From CAVRXQ01 sp963838845 (GTDB taxonomy: Bacteria > Actinomycetota > Acidimicrobiia > Acidimicrobiales > Bog-793): a stretch of 64,000 nucleotides of DNA. Below are positions 10,633 to 18,320 of this stretch, one piece after another. The first letter of the stretch is position 1. The number at the start of each line of letters is the position of its first letter. The stretch lies in contig CAWISR010000003.1 of assembly GCA_963838845.1 (NCBI GenBank), positions 1,178,001-1,242,000 of the forward strand, in the 5' to 3' direction. The position numbers were made by a program, and so were the translations under genes. A model generated the notes under the pieces. That model was not told the DNA's origin. It searched no databases and worked only from the letters and a program-made list of their open reading frames with translations.

Positions 10633-11489
10633 CGGCCCGGTGTCCGCGCGCCGTCGGGGGACGTGACGATCACCTCGCCGGTCCGGGCGGCGGGGGCAGC
10701 TTCGGCGGCGACGTCGGCCGGGGTCGGGTTCGGCCGCCGGAGGACCTTGCGACCGAGCCACGAGATCGGGTCGTAGCGCGCGTCGACGACGCGCTCTTTC
10801 AAGGGGATGATCGCGTTGTCGGTGATGTGGATGCTCTCCGGGCACACCTCGGTGCAGCACTTCGTGATGTTGCAGAGGCCGATCCCGAGCTCCTCGGAGA
10901 TCAGGTCCCGCCGGTCCAGGGTGTCGAGCGGGTGCATCTCCAGTCCGGCGAGTCTCACGAAAAAGCGCGGTCCCGCGTAGCGCGGCTTGTTCTCCTCGTG
11001 GTCACGGATGACGTGGCAGACGTTCTGACAAAGAAAGCATTCGATGCACTTGTGGAACTCTTGGGCGCGATCGACGTCGAACTGGTCCATCCGGTAGACG
11101 CCGTCTGGTGGCCGCGGCGGGGGAGCGAACGGAGGGATCTTGCGGGCGACGGCGAAGTTGTACGAGACGTCGGTGACGAGGTCGCGCACGACTGGGAAGG
11201 CGCGCATCGGCGAGACCGTGATCGGCTGCGACGTGTCGAGCGTGCTCATGCGGGTCATGCACATCAGCCGCGGGTTTCCGTTCACCTCGGCCGAGCATGA
11301 CCCGCACTTTCCCGCCTTGCAGTTCCACCGCACGGCGAGGTCGGGTGCGAGCTCGGCCTGGATCCGGTGGACAACGTCGAGCACGACCTCGCCCTCGACG
11401 GACGGCACCGTGTATTCCTCGAATCCGCCTCCTGAATCGTCGCCCCGCCAGATGCGCAGGACGACCTCGTCCTCTGCCACCGTCGCCAT
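10629..11489 (-). CDS. sdhB: Succinate dehydrogenase/fumarate reductase iron-sulphur subunit
   Basis: Electron-transfer subunit of complex II (286 residues), passing electrons from the flavoprotein to the quinone site. The N-terminal [2Fe-2S] ferredoxin domain shows CKAGKCGSCSAEVNG and a later MCMTR cysteine. The C-terminal domain shows CIECFLCQNVC and CNITKCCTEVCP, the ligands for the [4Fe-4S] and [3Fe-4S] clusters. Its ATG overlaps the sdhA stop by one base (TGATG). Membrane subunit, flavoprotein and iron-sulphur protein follow one another in one operon, and translational coupling is likely throughout. Confidence 0.95.
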   Translation of the reverse strand: MATVAEDEVVLRIWRGDDSGGGFEEYTVPSVEGEVVLDVVHRIQAELAPDLAVRWNCKAGKCGSCSAEVNGNPRLMCMTRMSTLDTSQPITVSPMRAFPVVRDLVTDVSYNFAVARKIPPFAPPPRPPDGVYRMDQFDVDRAQEFHKCIECFLCQNVCHVIRDHEENKPRYAGPRFFVRLAGLEMHPLDTLDRRDLISEELGIGLCNITKCCTEVCPESIHITDNAIIPLKERVVDARYDPISWLGRKVLRRPNPTPADVAAEAAPAARTGEVIVTSPDGARTPGR

Positions 11490-13285
11490 CAGTGCGCCTC
11501 GTCGATCAGTGCCCGCAGCTCGTCGGGCATCTGCGGGAGCGGCTCTTCGTGGACGGTGACGATCCCGTCGTCGGCCCGGACGACCATGTTCACCTTTCCG
11601 AAGTGGTCCGGATCGGACTGCGGATAGTCGTCGCGCGTCTGCGCGCCGCGGCTCTCTTTGCGCGCGATCGCGGCGAGCGTTATCGCGCGCGCGACGGCGA
11701 GCATCGACTCCAAGTCGAGCGCCAGGTGCCAGCCGGGGTTGAACTGCCGGTGGCCCTCGACGTGCACCGCGGCGGCGCGCTTGTCGTACTCGTCGAGGAG
11801 GTGGAGCGCTTCTTGTAGCTCGGACTCGGTTCGGATGATGCCGACCAACGACTGCATCGTCTCTTGCAGGTCGCGTTGTACCGCATAGGGGTTCTCGGCG
11901 GCGTCGTTCTCGAAGAAGCTGAGGGCGTGCTCGGCGATCGCGTCGATCTCACCCTGTGCGATCCATCCCGGGCGCGGCCCGAGTGCCGCCTTCGCCGCCG
12001 ACTCGCCGGCGCGCCGCCCGAAGACGAGGAGGTCCGAGAGCGAGTTGCCGCCGAGGCGGTTCGCGCCGTGCATGCCGCCCGCGACCTCGCCGGCCGCGTA
12101 GAGCCCGGGGACCTTGGTGGCCTCGGTCTCGGCGTCGACGCGCACCCCGCCCATCATGTAGTGGCACGTCGGGCCGATCTCCATCATCTGGGTCGTGATG
12201 TCGACGTCCGCGAGCTCTTTGAACTGGTGGTACATCGAGGGCAGTCGGCGTCGGATGTACTCGGGGGAGCGCCGGGAAGCGATGTCCAAGAACACGCCCC
12301 CGTGCGGCGAGCCGCGCCCGGCTTTCACCTCTGAGTTGATCGCCCGTGCGACCTCGTCGCGGGGCAGCAGCTCCGGCGGGCGGCGGACCGTCTTGTCGTC
12401 ATACCAGCGGTCCGCCTCTTCGATCGTGTCGGCGGTCTCTTTTGCGTAGAACTCGGGGATGTATCGGAACATGAAGCGTTCCATGTCCTTGTTCTTCAGC
12501 ACGCCGCCGTCGCCCCGCACACCCTCGGTGACGAGCAGCCCTCTCGCGGAGGCCGGCCAGATCATTCCCGTCGGGTGGAATTGGACGGCCTCCATCTCGA
12601 TCAGGTCGGCGCCCGCCCAGAGCGCGAGCGCGTGGCCGTCACCGGTCGACTCCCAGGAGTTCGAGGTGAACTTGTAGATCTTGCCGATGCCTCCTGAGGC
12701 CAAGATGACGGCCTTCGCCATGAAGACGACGAAGCGCCCCGATTCGCGCCACAACCCGAGCGCACCGCGGACCGACCCGTCGATGGCCTTCAGGAGCCGA
12801 AGGATCTTGCATTCCATGAACACCTCGACGTCGAGGGTGACGGCGCGGTTCTGCACCGTGCGCAACATCTCTAGTCCGGTGCGGTCGCCGACGTGGGCGA
12901 GGCGGGCATAGCGGTGGCCGCCGAAGTCGCGCTGCAGGATGCGTCCGTCTTTCGTGCGGTCAAAGAGCGCTCCCCACTCTTCGAGTTCGAGGACGCGGTC
13001 TGGTGCTTCCATCGCGTGCAGCTGGGCCATGCGCCAGTTGTTCAAAAGCTTGCCGCCGCGCATCGTGTCGCGGAAGTGGACCTTCCAGTTGTCCTCCGGC
13101 CAGACGTTGCCGAGGGCGGCGGCGATGCCTCCTTCGGCCATCACGGTGTGCGCCTTGCCGAGCAGCGACTTGCAGACGACACCGGTGCGGGCGCCGAGCG
13201 ATGCGGACTCGATCGCGGCGCGAAGGCCCGCCCCGCCGGCGCCGATCACCAAGACGTCGAGGTGGTGGGTCTCATAGTCGATCAT
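11489..13285 (-). CDS. sdhA: Succinate dehydrogenase/fumarate reductase flavoprotein subunit
   Basis: Catalytic FAD subunit of complex II (598 residues). The N-terminal dinucleotide fold is VLVIGAGGAGLRAAIES, followed by HTVMAEGGIAAALGN, which carries the conserved region for covalent FAD attachment. Further motifs are FHPTGMIWPASARG, the active-site region RGDGG, MMGGVRVDAET and GANRLGGNSLSD. ATG 13285 was chosen because the FAD fold starts within 10 residues and it overlaps the sdhC stop by one base. The longer open frame upstream lies within sdhC and is a shadow. Acting direction (oxidation or reduction) cannot be told, though neighbouring icd and mdh suggest TCA use. Confidence 0.96.
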   Translation of the reverse strand: MIDYETHHLDVLVIGAGGAGLRAAIESASLGARTGVVCKSLLGKAHTVMAEGGIAAALGNVWPEDNWKVHFRDTMRGGKLLNNWRMAQLHAMEAPDRVLELEEWGALFDRTKDGRILQRDFGGHRYARLAHVGDRTGLEMLRTVQNRAVTLDVEVFMECKILRLLKAIDGSVRGALGLWRESGRFVVFMAKAVILASGGIGKIYKFTSNSWESTGDGHALALWAGADLIEMEAVQFHPTGMIWPASARGLLVTEGVRGDGGVLKNKDMERFMFRYIPEFYAKETADTIEEADRWYDDKTVRRPPELLPRDEVARAINSEVKAGRGSPHGGVFLDIASRRSPEYIRRRLPSMYHQFKELADVDITTQMMEIGPTCHYMMGGVRVDAETEATKVPGLYAAGEVAGGMHGANRLGGNSLSDLLVFGRRAGESAAKAALGPRPGWIAQGEIDAIAEHALSFFENDAAENPYAVQRDLQETMQSLVGIIRTESELQEALHLLDEYDKRAAAVHVEGHRQFNPGWHLALDLESMLAVARAITLAAIARKESRGAQTRDDYPQSDPDHFGKVNMVVRADDGIVTVHEEPLPQMPDELRALIDEAH

Positions 13286-14142
13286 CAGATGAATCTCGGG
13301 TCGTGAATCGTGCCGGACGCGACGAGCCAGACGTAGAAGTCGGCGAACCCGATCCACACGAGCGAGAGCCACGCGTAGAGCTGGTGGTGCGGGTTCAGCC
13401 GACCGGCGACGTTCGTCCAGAACCACCTGCGCAAAGGCGCTTTCGATAGCTGTTTGAGCCCACCGCCGCACAGATGTCGACAGGCGTGGCAACCGAGCGT
13501 GTACAGCCAGATCAACACGGCGTTCACCGTCAGGATGAGCGACCCGAGCGCGAGGCCGACGCCGTTTGGGAACCGGTACGCGGCGATGGCGTCCCACGTG
13601 AGCACGCCGGCGAACCCGACGGCGACGTAGAAGAAATAGCGGTGGATGTTCTGCAGGATGAGCGGAAAGCGCGTCTCACCGGTGTAGCGCGACCGCGGGC
13701 CGCCAGGCGTCGTCGAACCCGCGTCGGCGACGGTGCACGCCGGCGGTGAGAGCCAGAACGATCGGTAATAGGCCTTGCGGTAGTAGTAGCAGGTGAGGCG
13801 GAATCCCAGCGGGAAGATGAGGATGATCAGCGCAGGGGAGACGGCCCACCACGAGCCCGTGATCGGACCCCACACATAGCCATGGCAGTTGTCCGTGACG
13901 CACGGGGAATAAAACGGTGAGAGGTAGTCGCGCCCGACGTTCCCCGCGTAGTAGAAGTCGTTGCGGAACGCCGCCCACGTCGAATAGGCGATGAAGCCGA
14001 GCAGCCCGAGCGCGGTGGCGATCGGCTGCAGCCGCCAGTCGTCCCGGCGAAGGATGACCGATCGCGGCGGCCCGGCGCGGACCCCGCCGATCTCGACTGG
14101 CGTCGCAGTCGGCACCGTCCGCGTCCCTTCGACGAGGGTCAA
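13285..14142 (-). CDS. sdhC: Succinate dehydrogenase membrane anchor subunit
   Basis: First gene of the sdh operon: a 285-residue membrane protein with about five hydrophobic segments (near residues 40-60, 100-120, 165-185, 195-215 and 245-265) and several histidines at membrane borders (for example NIHRYFFY, GCHACRHLCGG and PHHQLYAW) that could bind haem. It anchors the SdhAB dimer and forms the quinone site. A single larger anchor rather than separate small SdhC and SdhD is common in actinobacteria. The start is taken as TTG 14142, preceded by an AGAGGTG ribosome binding site about 8 nt upstream. The 280-bp region upstream is shared with a divergent whiB gene. Confidence 0.85.
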   Translation of the reverse strand: MTLVEGTRTVPTATPVEIGGVRAGPPRSVILRRDDWRLQPIATALGLLGFIAYSTWAAFRNDFYYAGNVGRDYLSPFYSPCVTDNCHGYVWGPITGSWWAVSPALIILIFPLGFRLTCYYYRKAYYRSFWLSPPACTVADAGSTTPGGPRSRYTGETRFPLILQNIHRYFFYVAVGFAGVLTWDAIAAYRFPNGVGLALGSLILTVNAVLIWLYTLGCHACRHLCGGGLKQLSKAPLRRWFWTNVAGRLNPHHQLYAWLSLVWIGFADFYVWLVASGTIHDPRFI

Positions 14143-14279
14143 CTTCTCGCACCTCTTTCCGGCGGGCCGCCCGGCCCGGTCATCCGGGCGCGACCCGCTG
14201 CATCGCTGAACAGCCTTTCGATCATCCTTTCACCTGCTCAGGCGCGAGGTGAAACCGACGGGCACGGCGAAGAGGCCTG

Positions 14280-14351
14280 TGACCAGGTCTTCGACCGCTC
14301 CGCCGCCGCGGATCTAGCGCAAATTGCCCCTTGCAATGCGCTGACCAGGTC
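14280..14351. repeat. Direct repeat TGACCAGGTC in sdh-whiB intergenic region
   Basis: Two perfect copies of TGACCAGGTC (14280-14289 and 14342-14351) lie 62 bp apart, about six helical turns. The second copy is just upstream of a CATAAT -10-like hexamer at 14357-14362. They lie between the divergent sdh operon and whiB and look like binding sites for a regulator of one or both. No known regulator is recognised. Confidence 0.4.
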
Positions 14352-14365
14352 GTCATCATAATACG

Positions 14366-14385
14366 AACCATGTAATTTCATGGTT
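14366..14385. promoter_or_regulatory. Inverted repeat AACCATG-N6-CATGGTT near whiB promoter
   Basis: A perfect 7-bp inverted repeat with a 6-bp AT-rich spacer starts 3 bp after the CATAAT hexamer and so overlaps the expected transcription start for whiB. It could be an operator, or a hairpin at the 5' end of the mRNA. It lies about 40 bp upstream of the whiB start codon. Confidence 0.4.
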
Positions 14386-14423
14386 GCGACTCAGAAGAGT
14401 GGCGGGCCCGCAAGGGAGGTTCC

Positions 14424-14699
14424 GTGGACATCGCAGCTCTGGTCGGAGAGCAGCCGGGCTCGTGGCAGTCGAAGGCGAACTGCCTCGGCGTCGACCCGGA
14501 CCTGTTCTTCCCCGAACGGGGATCTTCGACGCGCGAGGCGAAGGCGGTGTGCCGTGGGTGCGTGGTGCGTGAGGACTGCCTCGAGTTCGCCATTGCGAAC
14601 AGCGAGAAGTTCGGGATCTGGGGCGGCATGAGCGAGCGCGAGCGGCGCCGCATCCGTCGCCAGCGGGTGCTCGAACGGCAGGCGGCCACCGCTTCCTAG
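14424..14699 (+). CDS. WhiB-family [4Fe-4S] transcriptional regulator (copy 1)
   Basis: A 91-residue actinobacterial redox-responsive regulator. The four cluster cysteines are C20, C43, C46 and C52 (pattern C...CxxCxxxxxC), followed by the turn GIWGG (64-68) and a basic tail ERERRRIRRQR that contacts DNA. WhiB proteins usually act with the primary sigma factor. Start GTG 14424 has GGGAGG 6 nt upstream. The stop overlaps that of the convergent formiminotransferase by 3 bases. A second whiB lies 0.9 kb away on the opposite strand. The upstream region carries the direct and inverted repeats listed separately. Confidence 0.93.
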   Translation: MDIAALVGEQPGSWQSKANCLGVDPDLFFPERGSSTREAKAVCRGCVVREDCLEFAIANSEKFGIWGGMSERERRRIRRQRVLERQAATAS

Positions 14700-15613
14700 T
14701 CGAGTGGCGCGGCGCGCACAGACGCGAGCCGCGACTCGATGGTGCGGTCCTCGGAGAGCCCGAGCTCGACCCAGCGGGTTCTGTCGATCGCGCGCAGCAC
14801 CGCCTCGGGGATGAGACCGACGAGTTCGGCGCCGCGGATCGCGGCGAACGACGCGACGCGATCGAAGACCTGGCTCGGCCCGACTCGCCACGGGGCGATC
14901 AGGTTGCACGACACCTGGATGCCATCAGCGACGGTGAAGGCGAGCGCGCGGACCTCCGGCGAGCGGAGCGCGTGCACGGCGGCGCGGGCGCGCTCGATCG
15001 TCGCGTCGGTGAGCAGCAGGTTGTAGGCGACGAGGACATGGCGCGCGCCGACGCAGCAGGCACCGGCAGTCGGGCTCGGCACGCGCGGGCCGCAGTCGGG
15101 ACCGAGCGAGGAAAAGGCGTGCTTGCGGACCTCTGGGAGCGAGCGCTCGGGACCGTAGACGAAGCAGGGGAGCGAGAGCTGGGTCGCAGCCCATTCGCAA
15201 AAGGCGTCTCGGGCGCGAATCGCCTCCGAAAGGGCGCCGTCGGCCCGCATGCCCTCCGGTCCGAGGGGGACGAAGGGGACGACGTCGACGACACCGAGGC
15301 GCGGGTGCTCGCCTTCGTGGCGGGAGAGATCGATGAGCGCGATCGCGCGTCGCGCGAGGGCGCGCGCCGCCTCCTCGACTTCTTCGCCGGCGAGGGTGAA
15401 GACAGAGCGGTGATGGGAGGCGTCAACGTGAGCGTCGAGGAGGCACTCCCTTGACGCGGCACCCAGGGCGTCGATCGTCGCGCGGTCGCGGCCCTCTGAG
15501 ATGTTGACGACGCACTCGAGCAACGTGGTGCGGCGCGTCGGCGCGCCGTGCGCGCTAGGAGACTGGGTGCGTCGCGAGCCGTCGCCGGGAACGGGCGATG
15601 CGGCGACGTTCAC
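14696..15613 (-). CDS. Glutamate formimidoyltransferase-like protein
   Basis: A 305-residue (or shorter) protein of the formiminotransferase family, which transfers a formimino group from formiminoglutamate to tetrahydrofolate during histidine breakdown. Motifs include ECVVNISEGRD at the start of the fold, DASHHRSVFTLAG, EHPRLGVVDVVPFVPL and the C-terminal VSCNLIAPWRVGP. It has only the transferase domain and no fused cyclodeaminase. No histidine-degradation genes are seen nearby, so the true substrate is uncertain. The start is unclear: GTG 15613 overlaps the upstream whiB by 59 bp. TTG 15523, just before ECVVNI, is an alternative giving about 275 residues. Confidence 0.8.
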   Translation of the reverse strand: MNVAASPVPGDGSRRTQSPSAHGAPTRRTTLLECVVNISEGRDRATIDALGAASRECLLDAHVDASHHRSVFTLAGEEVEEAARALARRAIALIDLSRHEGEHPRLGVVDVVPFVPLGPEGMRADGALSEAIRARDAFCEWAATQLSLPCFVYGPERSLPEVRKHAFSSLGPDCGPRVPSPTAGACCVGARHVLVAYNLLLTDATIERARAAVHALRSPEVRALAFTVADGIQVSCNLIAPWRVGPSQVFDRVASFAAIRGAELVGLIPEAVLRAIDRTRWVELGLSEDRTIESRLASVRAAPLD

Positions 15614-15800
15614 GCTCCGAGGTGCCGCCCCAGACGCCGTGGTCGATGTGGTTCGCCATCGCGTACTCGAGGCAGGGCTCCCTCACCGGGCAGTCGGCGC
15701 ATATCCGTCGAGCGATCTCGACGCCGACACCGTCACTTGGGAAGAACGTTTCGGGCGGGAGCGAGCGGCACTTGCCCTGCGACATCCACTCCGCTTCCAT
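15555..15800 (-). CDS. WhiB-family [4Fe-4S] transcriptional regulator (copy 2)
   Basis: An 81-residue WhiB-like protein with cluster cysteines C11, C34, C37 and C43, the GVWGG turn at 55-59 and a basic C-terminus ERERRRIARSRRR. The ATG has GGGAGGTG 5 nt upstream. It is shorter than copy 1, with an N-terminus of only 10 residues before the first cysteine, the WhiB1-like arrangement. It is upstream of and overlaps the formiminotransferase gene, so the two may be co-transcribed. The divergent 227-bp region separates it from a small conserved-looking gene. Confidence 0.92.
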   Translation of the reverse strand: MEAEWMSQGKCRSLPPETFFPSDGVGVEIARRICADCPVREPCLEYAMANHIDHGVWGGTSERERRRIARSRRRLATHPVS

Positions 15801-16027
15801 CGCCCACCTCCCTTCGGTCGTCCGTCTCGTCTGCGACTGTTCCGTTTGGCGGCGTAACGGAGGTTCATTCGCAACTTACTCCCGGTGTCTGTGATTTCCA
15901 TCAATTGGCGGTGAATTCACAGAGTCCTCATAACTTCACCATCGAAGTGCCGAGATCGCGCCGCGTTTGTCGCATCAGCGCGAATTTTGGGGTCATAGAC
16001 TGCCGCCGCCGAGCAAGGGAGCCGACG

Positions 16028-16315
16028 ATGACGATGGCGCAAGAGAACGCGACCCCGGAACCGCCGCGGGCACATGTGCGCATCGTCTACCTCGGGCCGG
16101 TGGCCCCCCACTGGGAAGTGGAGTCGGAGTTCGGCGAACGTTCGGTCGTCGAGGCGTTCCGCGAGCGTGCCCTCGCCCGCCTCGTGCTCCTCCCTCCCCA
16201 CGATCCCCAGTTCCGGCGCAATCGCGAGCGGGTCGTCCGCGACGCCGAGCGGGAGAACATCCTGTTGGAGTGGGATCTCGGCATCTCCGAGGATCAGGAG
16301 GCCGAGCGCGCCTGA
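16028..16315 (+). CDS. Small hypothetical protein (95 aa)
   Basis: Predicted soluble 95-residue protein that I do not recognise. The centre AHVRIVYLGPVAPHWEVESEF followed by AFRERALARLVLLPPHDPQFRRNRERV suggests a compact alpha/beta fold with a basic helix. The acidic C-terminus (EWDLGISEDQEAE) is also distinctive. ATG 16028 has GGGAG about 8 nt upstream, and a second ATG at 16034 is possible. It is flanked by a whiB gene and a convergent DUF2342-like gene, with a TCATAG-like -10 about 30 bp upstream. Confidence 0.6.
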   Translation: MTMAQENATPEPPRAHVRIVYLGPVAPHWEVESEFGERSVVEAFRERALARLVLLPPHDPQFRRNRERVVRDAERENILLEWDLGISEDQEAERA

Positions 16316-16334
16316 GCGCGCCGAATTACTTGAA

Positions 16335-17516
16335 TTAGAGGTTCACCCGGGCGATCCAAAGTCCCGGCGCGTCGAGTTCGGCCGGCGTCGGCAGGTTCTC
16401 GCCGGCGACCCAGAGCTTCGCGAGTTCGTCCTCGCCGCCTCGCTCCAAGACGCCGGAGACGAACGCCTCACCACGATCGACGGTTTCGGCGCTGAGGTCG
16501 AGCCCGAAGAGGTGCTCCGCGGCGCGTTCCTCCTCCGTCATCTCGACGAGACGACGCCGCATCGCCTCAAAGACCGGCCGGCGCGCGCCGATGGCGCGCG
16601 TGGCGACCGCGTCGGTAGCCCACTGCGCGTAGCCGACAAGTACGGCGCTCAGCGTCGCGAGCTCGGCGCGCACCCGGCGCGCCGCCGGCGCGTCGACATC
16701 GGTACCGAATCCCGCCTCCCCGAAGAGCTCGCCGAGTTCGCTCGGGTCTTCGATCGCGGCCGGAGAGATCTCACCGAGCCGATCGACGAGCGCCTGCAGG
16801 TCAGGTCGGAGGTTCTCGGCGTGCTCGACGAGCAGCTGTGAGAAGCGCTCGCGCACGTGCGGCCGCGACAACACCGTGTGCATCGTCAGATCCCGTGCCG
16901 CCACCCACAACACCGCGTCATCGGGATTGAGGCTCCACTCCGCCGCGAAGCGGATGGCGTTCTCGGGAACGACGGCGATCTCGTCGCCCTCGCGACGCGG
17001 CAGCGGAAGCTCGTACTGGCCGAGGGTCGTGCGCGCGAGATGCCCGATTGCGGAGCCGACCTGGAGGGAGATCATCGCCGGGGCGATCGCCTTCGACCAC
17101 TCCTCCATCAACCGGGCGAGATCCCTTGCCTCCTCCTCGTCGTCGTGCACTTCCGCATCCGGCGTCGCCGGTCGGATCGCGGCGGCGAAACGCTCGATGA
17201 TCGGTCGCCAGGACTCGAGACTGCGTCGCGCCCAACCGGCGGGGCCGGTCGTCGTGAACCTGACCGGCGCGCCGGTAGGGGTGGTCGGCATGCCCGTCAC
17301 GTCGGCCACCTGCATCTCGGCGATCCGGGCGAGCTCCTCGAACCGGATGCGCTGGACGGGGTCGACGTTCGGCTCGGGTTGACCGTCGGACGCCACGGTC
17401 TGGGAGAACTGCTGGGCGAGCTCCCACTGCAGCGGCGCGTCCGTCCGCATCATTTTCAAGATGTCGCCGAGCAGGCCGGGAAAGCCGCCGGCGTCGAAAC
17501 CCGAATCCGAGGTCAC
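16335..17516 (-). CDS. DUF2342 / zincin-like hydrolase family protein, catalytic motif not seen
   Basis: A 393-residue protein matching the actinobacterial DUF2342 (zincin_2) pattern: an N-terminal GGFPGLLGDILKMM segment, the central SWRPIIERFA, and a long helical C-terminal half. Family members usually carry an H..E..D-type zinc motif in the helix around 'LEGHAEHVMD'. Here the matching stretch reads VLVGYAQWATDAV (about residue 290), with no His, so hydrolase activity is doubtful. It is transcribed toward the 95-residue gene and is 9 bp downstream of the DUF3817 gene, probably in one operon. The role is unknown. Confidence 0.65.
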   Translation of the reverse strand: MTSDSGFDAGGFPGLLGDILKMMRTDAPLQWELAQQFSQTVASDGQPEPNVDPVQRIRFEELARIAEMQVADVTGMPTTPTGAPVRFTTTGPAGWARRSLESWRPIIERFAAAIRPATPDAEVHDDEEEARDLARLMEEWSKAIAPAMISLQVGSAIGHLARTTLGQYELPLPRREGDEIAVVPENAIRFAAEWSLNPDDAVLWVAARDLTMHTVLSRPHVRERFSQLLVEHAENLRPDLQALVDRLGEISPAAIEDPSELGELFGEAGFGTDVDAPAARRVRAELATLSAVLVGYAQWATDAVATRAIGARRPVFEAMRRRLVEMTEEERAAEHLFGLDLSAETVDRGEAFVSGVLERGGEDELAKLWVAGENLPTPAELDAPGLWIARVNL

Positions 17517-17525
17517 AGGGCGAAT

Positions 17526-17879
17526 CTACGGCCGAACGCCGTCGTCGCTCACCGACGATGCGACCGGTTCGATCCCAGCGCGCCCGCGGTTCGACACCCG
17601 TCGGACGACGCGGCGCTCGACGATGAACGCGAGGAACGGCAGCAGCCCGGCCAAGACGATCGCGAGCAGCTCTTTCAGGCTGAAGCGTTCGTTGCGCGCC
17701 AGGTTCGCCGCGCTGAGCAGGTAGACGATGTAGCAGAAGCCGTGGATCGGCCCGACGACGTTCACGACACCGGGATGTCCGGCGCCGAACTGCAACGGGA
17801 CGCCGACGAAGACGAGAACGATGAGCAGGACCCCGACGACGTACGCCATGAACCGATAGGCGTTCAGCGCCCGGTTCAC
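17526..17879 (-). CDS. DUF3817 family membrane protein
   Basis: A 117-residue membrane protein with three hydrophobic helices (AYVVGVLLIVLVFVGVPL, VVGPIHGFCYIVYLL and LLAIVLAGLLPFLAFIV). The conserved GPIHGFCYIVYL and the ending ERRVVRR match DUF3817, an actinobacterial family of unknown function. The GTG start overlaps the upstream gene's stop by 4 bp. The C-terminal 20 residues after the last helix are variable. Confidence 0.85.
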   Translation of the reverse strand: MNRALNAYRFMAYVVGVLLIVLVFVGVPLQFGAGHPGVVNVVGPIHGFCYIVYLLSAANLARNERFSLKELLAIVLAGLLPFLAFIVERRVVRRVSNRGRAGIEPVASSVSDDGVRP

Positions 17880-18295
17880 CCTCGTTTCCAGGTCTTCGGG
17901 GCCCCCCGCTTCGAAAGTGCGGCGAGGTAGGCGTTGTAGGCGACGAGCTCCTCGTCGTCGGGTGCGTCATGCGGGGGCTCGAGGTGTCGCGCCGGTTGCT
18001 CGGGCTTGGCGGCGGTCAGCTTTCGCAGCGCCCGCGTGCCGACGGAGTTGGGGTCGTCGTGGATGAGGTTCCACCACGCGACGACGCCGAACACGGCGAA
18101 GCACGGCCACTCGACCGAGTAGAGGTACGCGAGGTCGTTGCCGGCGAGCGCCACGGTCACCTGCCACCAAGCGGCGACCGCGCAGCCCGGAAGCCAGATC
18201 ACGATCGCGAGATGGGCGAGGAGCGCCCGCCGATTCAGCCAGCGGGACCTTCGATCGGTGTTCGTGGCAGAGGTGGCGGCCGGAGCGGTGTTCAC
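17876..18295 (-). CDS. Small membrane protein, hypothetical
   Basis: A 139-residue protein with two hydrophobic segments (LLAHLAIVIWLPGCAVAAWW and CFAVFGVVAWWNLI), a polar N-terminus, and a charged C-terminus (DEELVAYNAYLAALSKRG). No domain is recognised, but the tail 'EELAAYNAYLA' recurs in small actinobacterial membrane proteins paired with DUF3817. The ATG start lies 25 bp downstream of the HtrA-like gene on the same strand. It overlaps the next gene by 4 bp (GTGA), so the two are likely co-translated. Confidence 0.65.
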   Translation of the reverse strand: MNTAPAATSATNTDRRSRWLNRRALLAHLAIVIWLPGCAVAAWWQVTVALAGNDLAYLYSVEWPCFAVFGVVAWWNLIHDDPNSVGTRALRKLTAAKPEQPARHLEPPHDAPDDEELVAYNAYLAALSKRGAPKTWKRG

Positions 18296-18320
18296 GAAAG
18301 CGCCGCGGCGCGAAGGTGCA

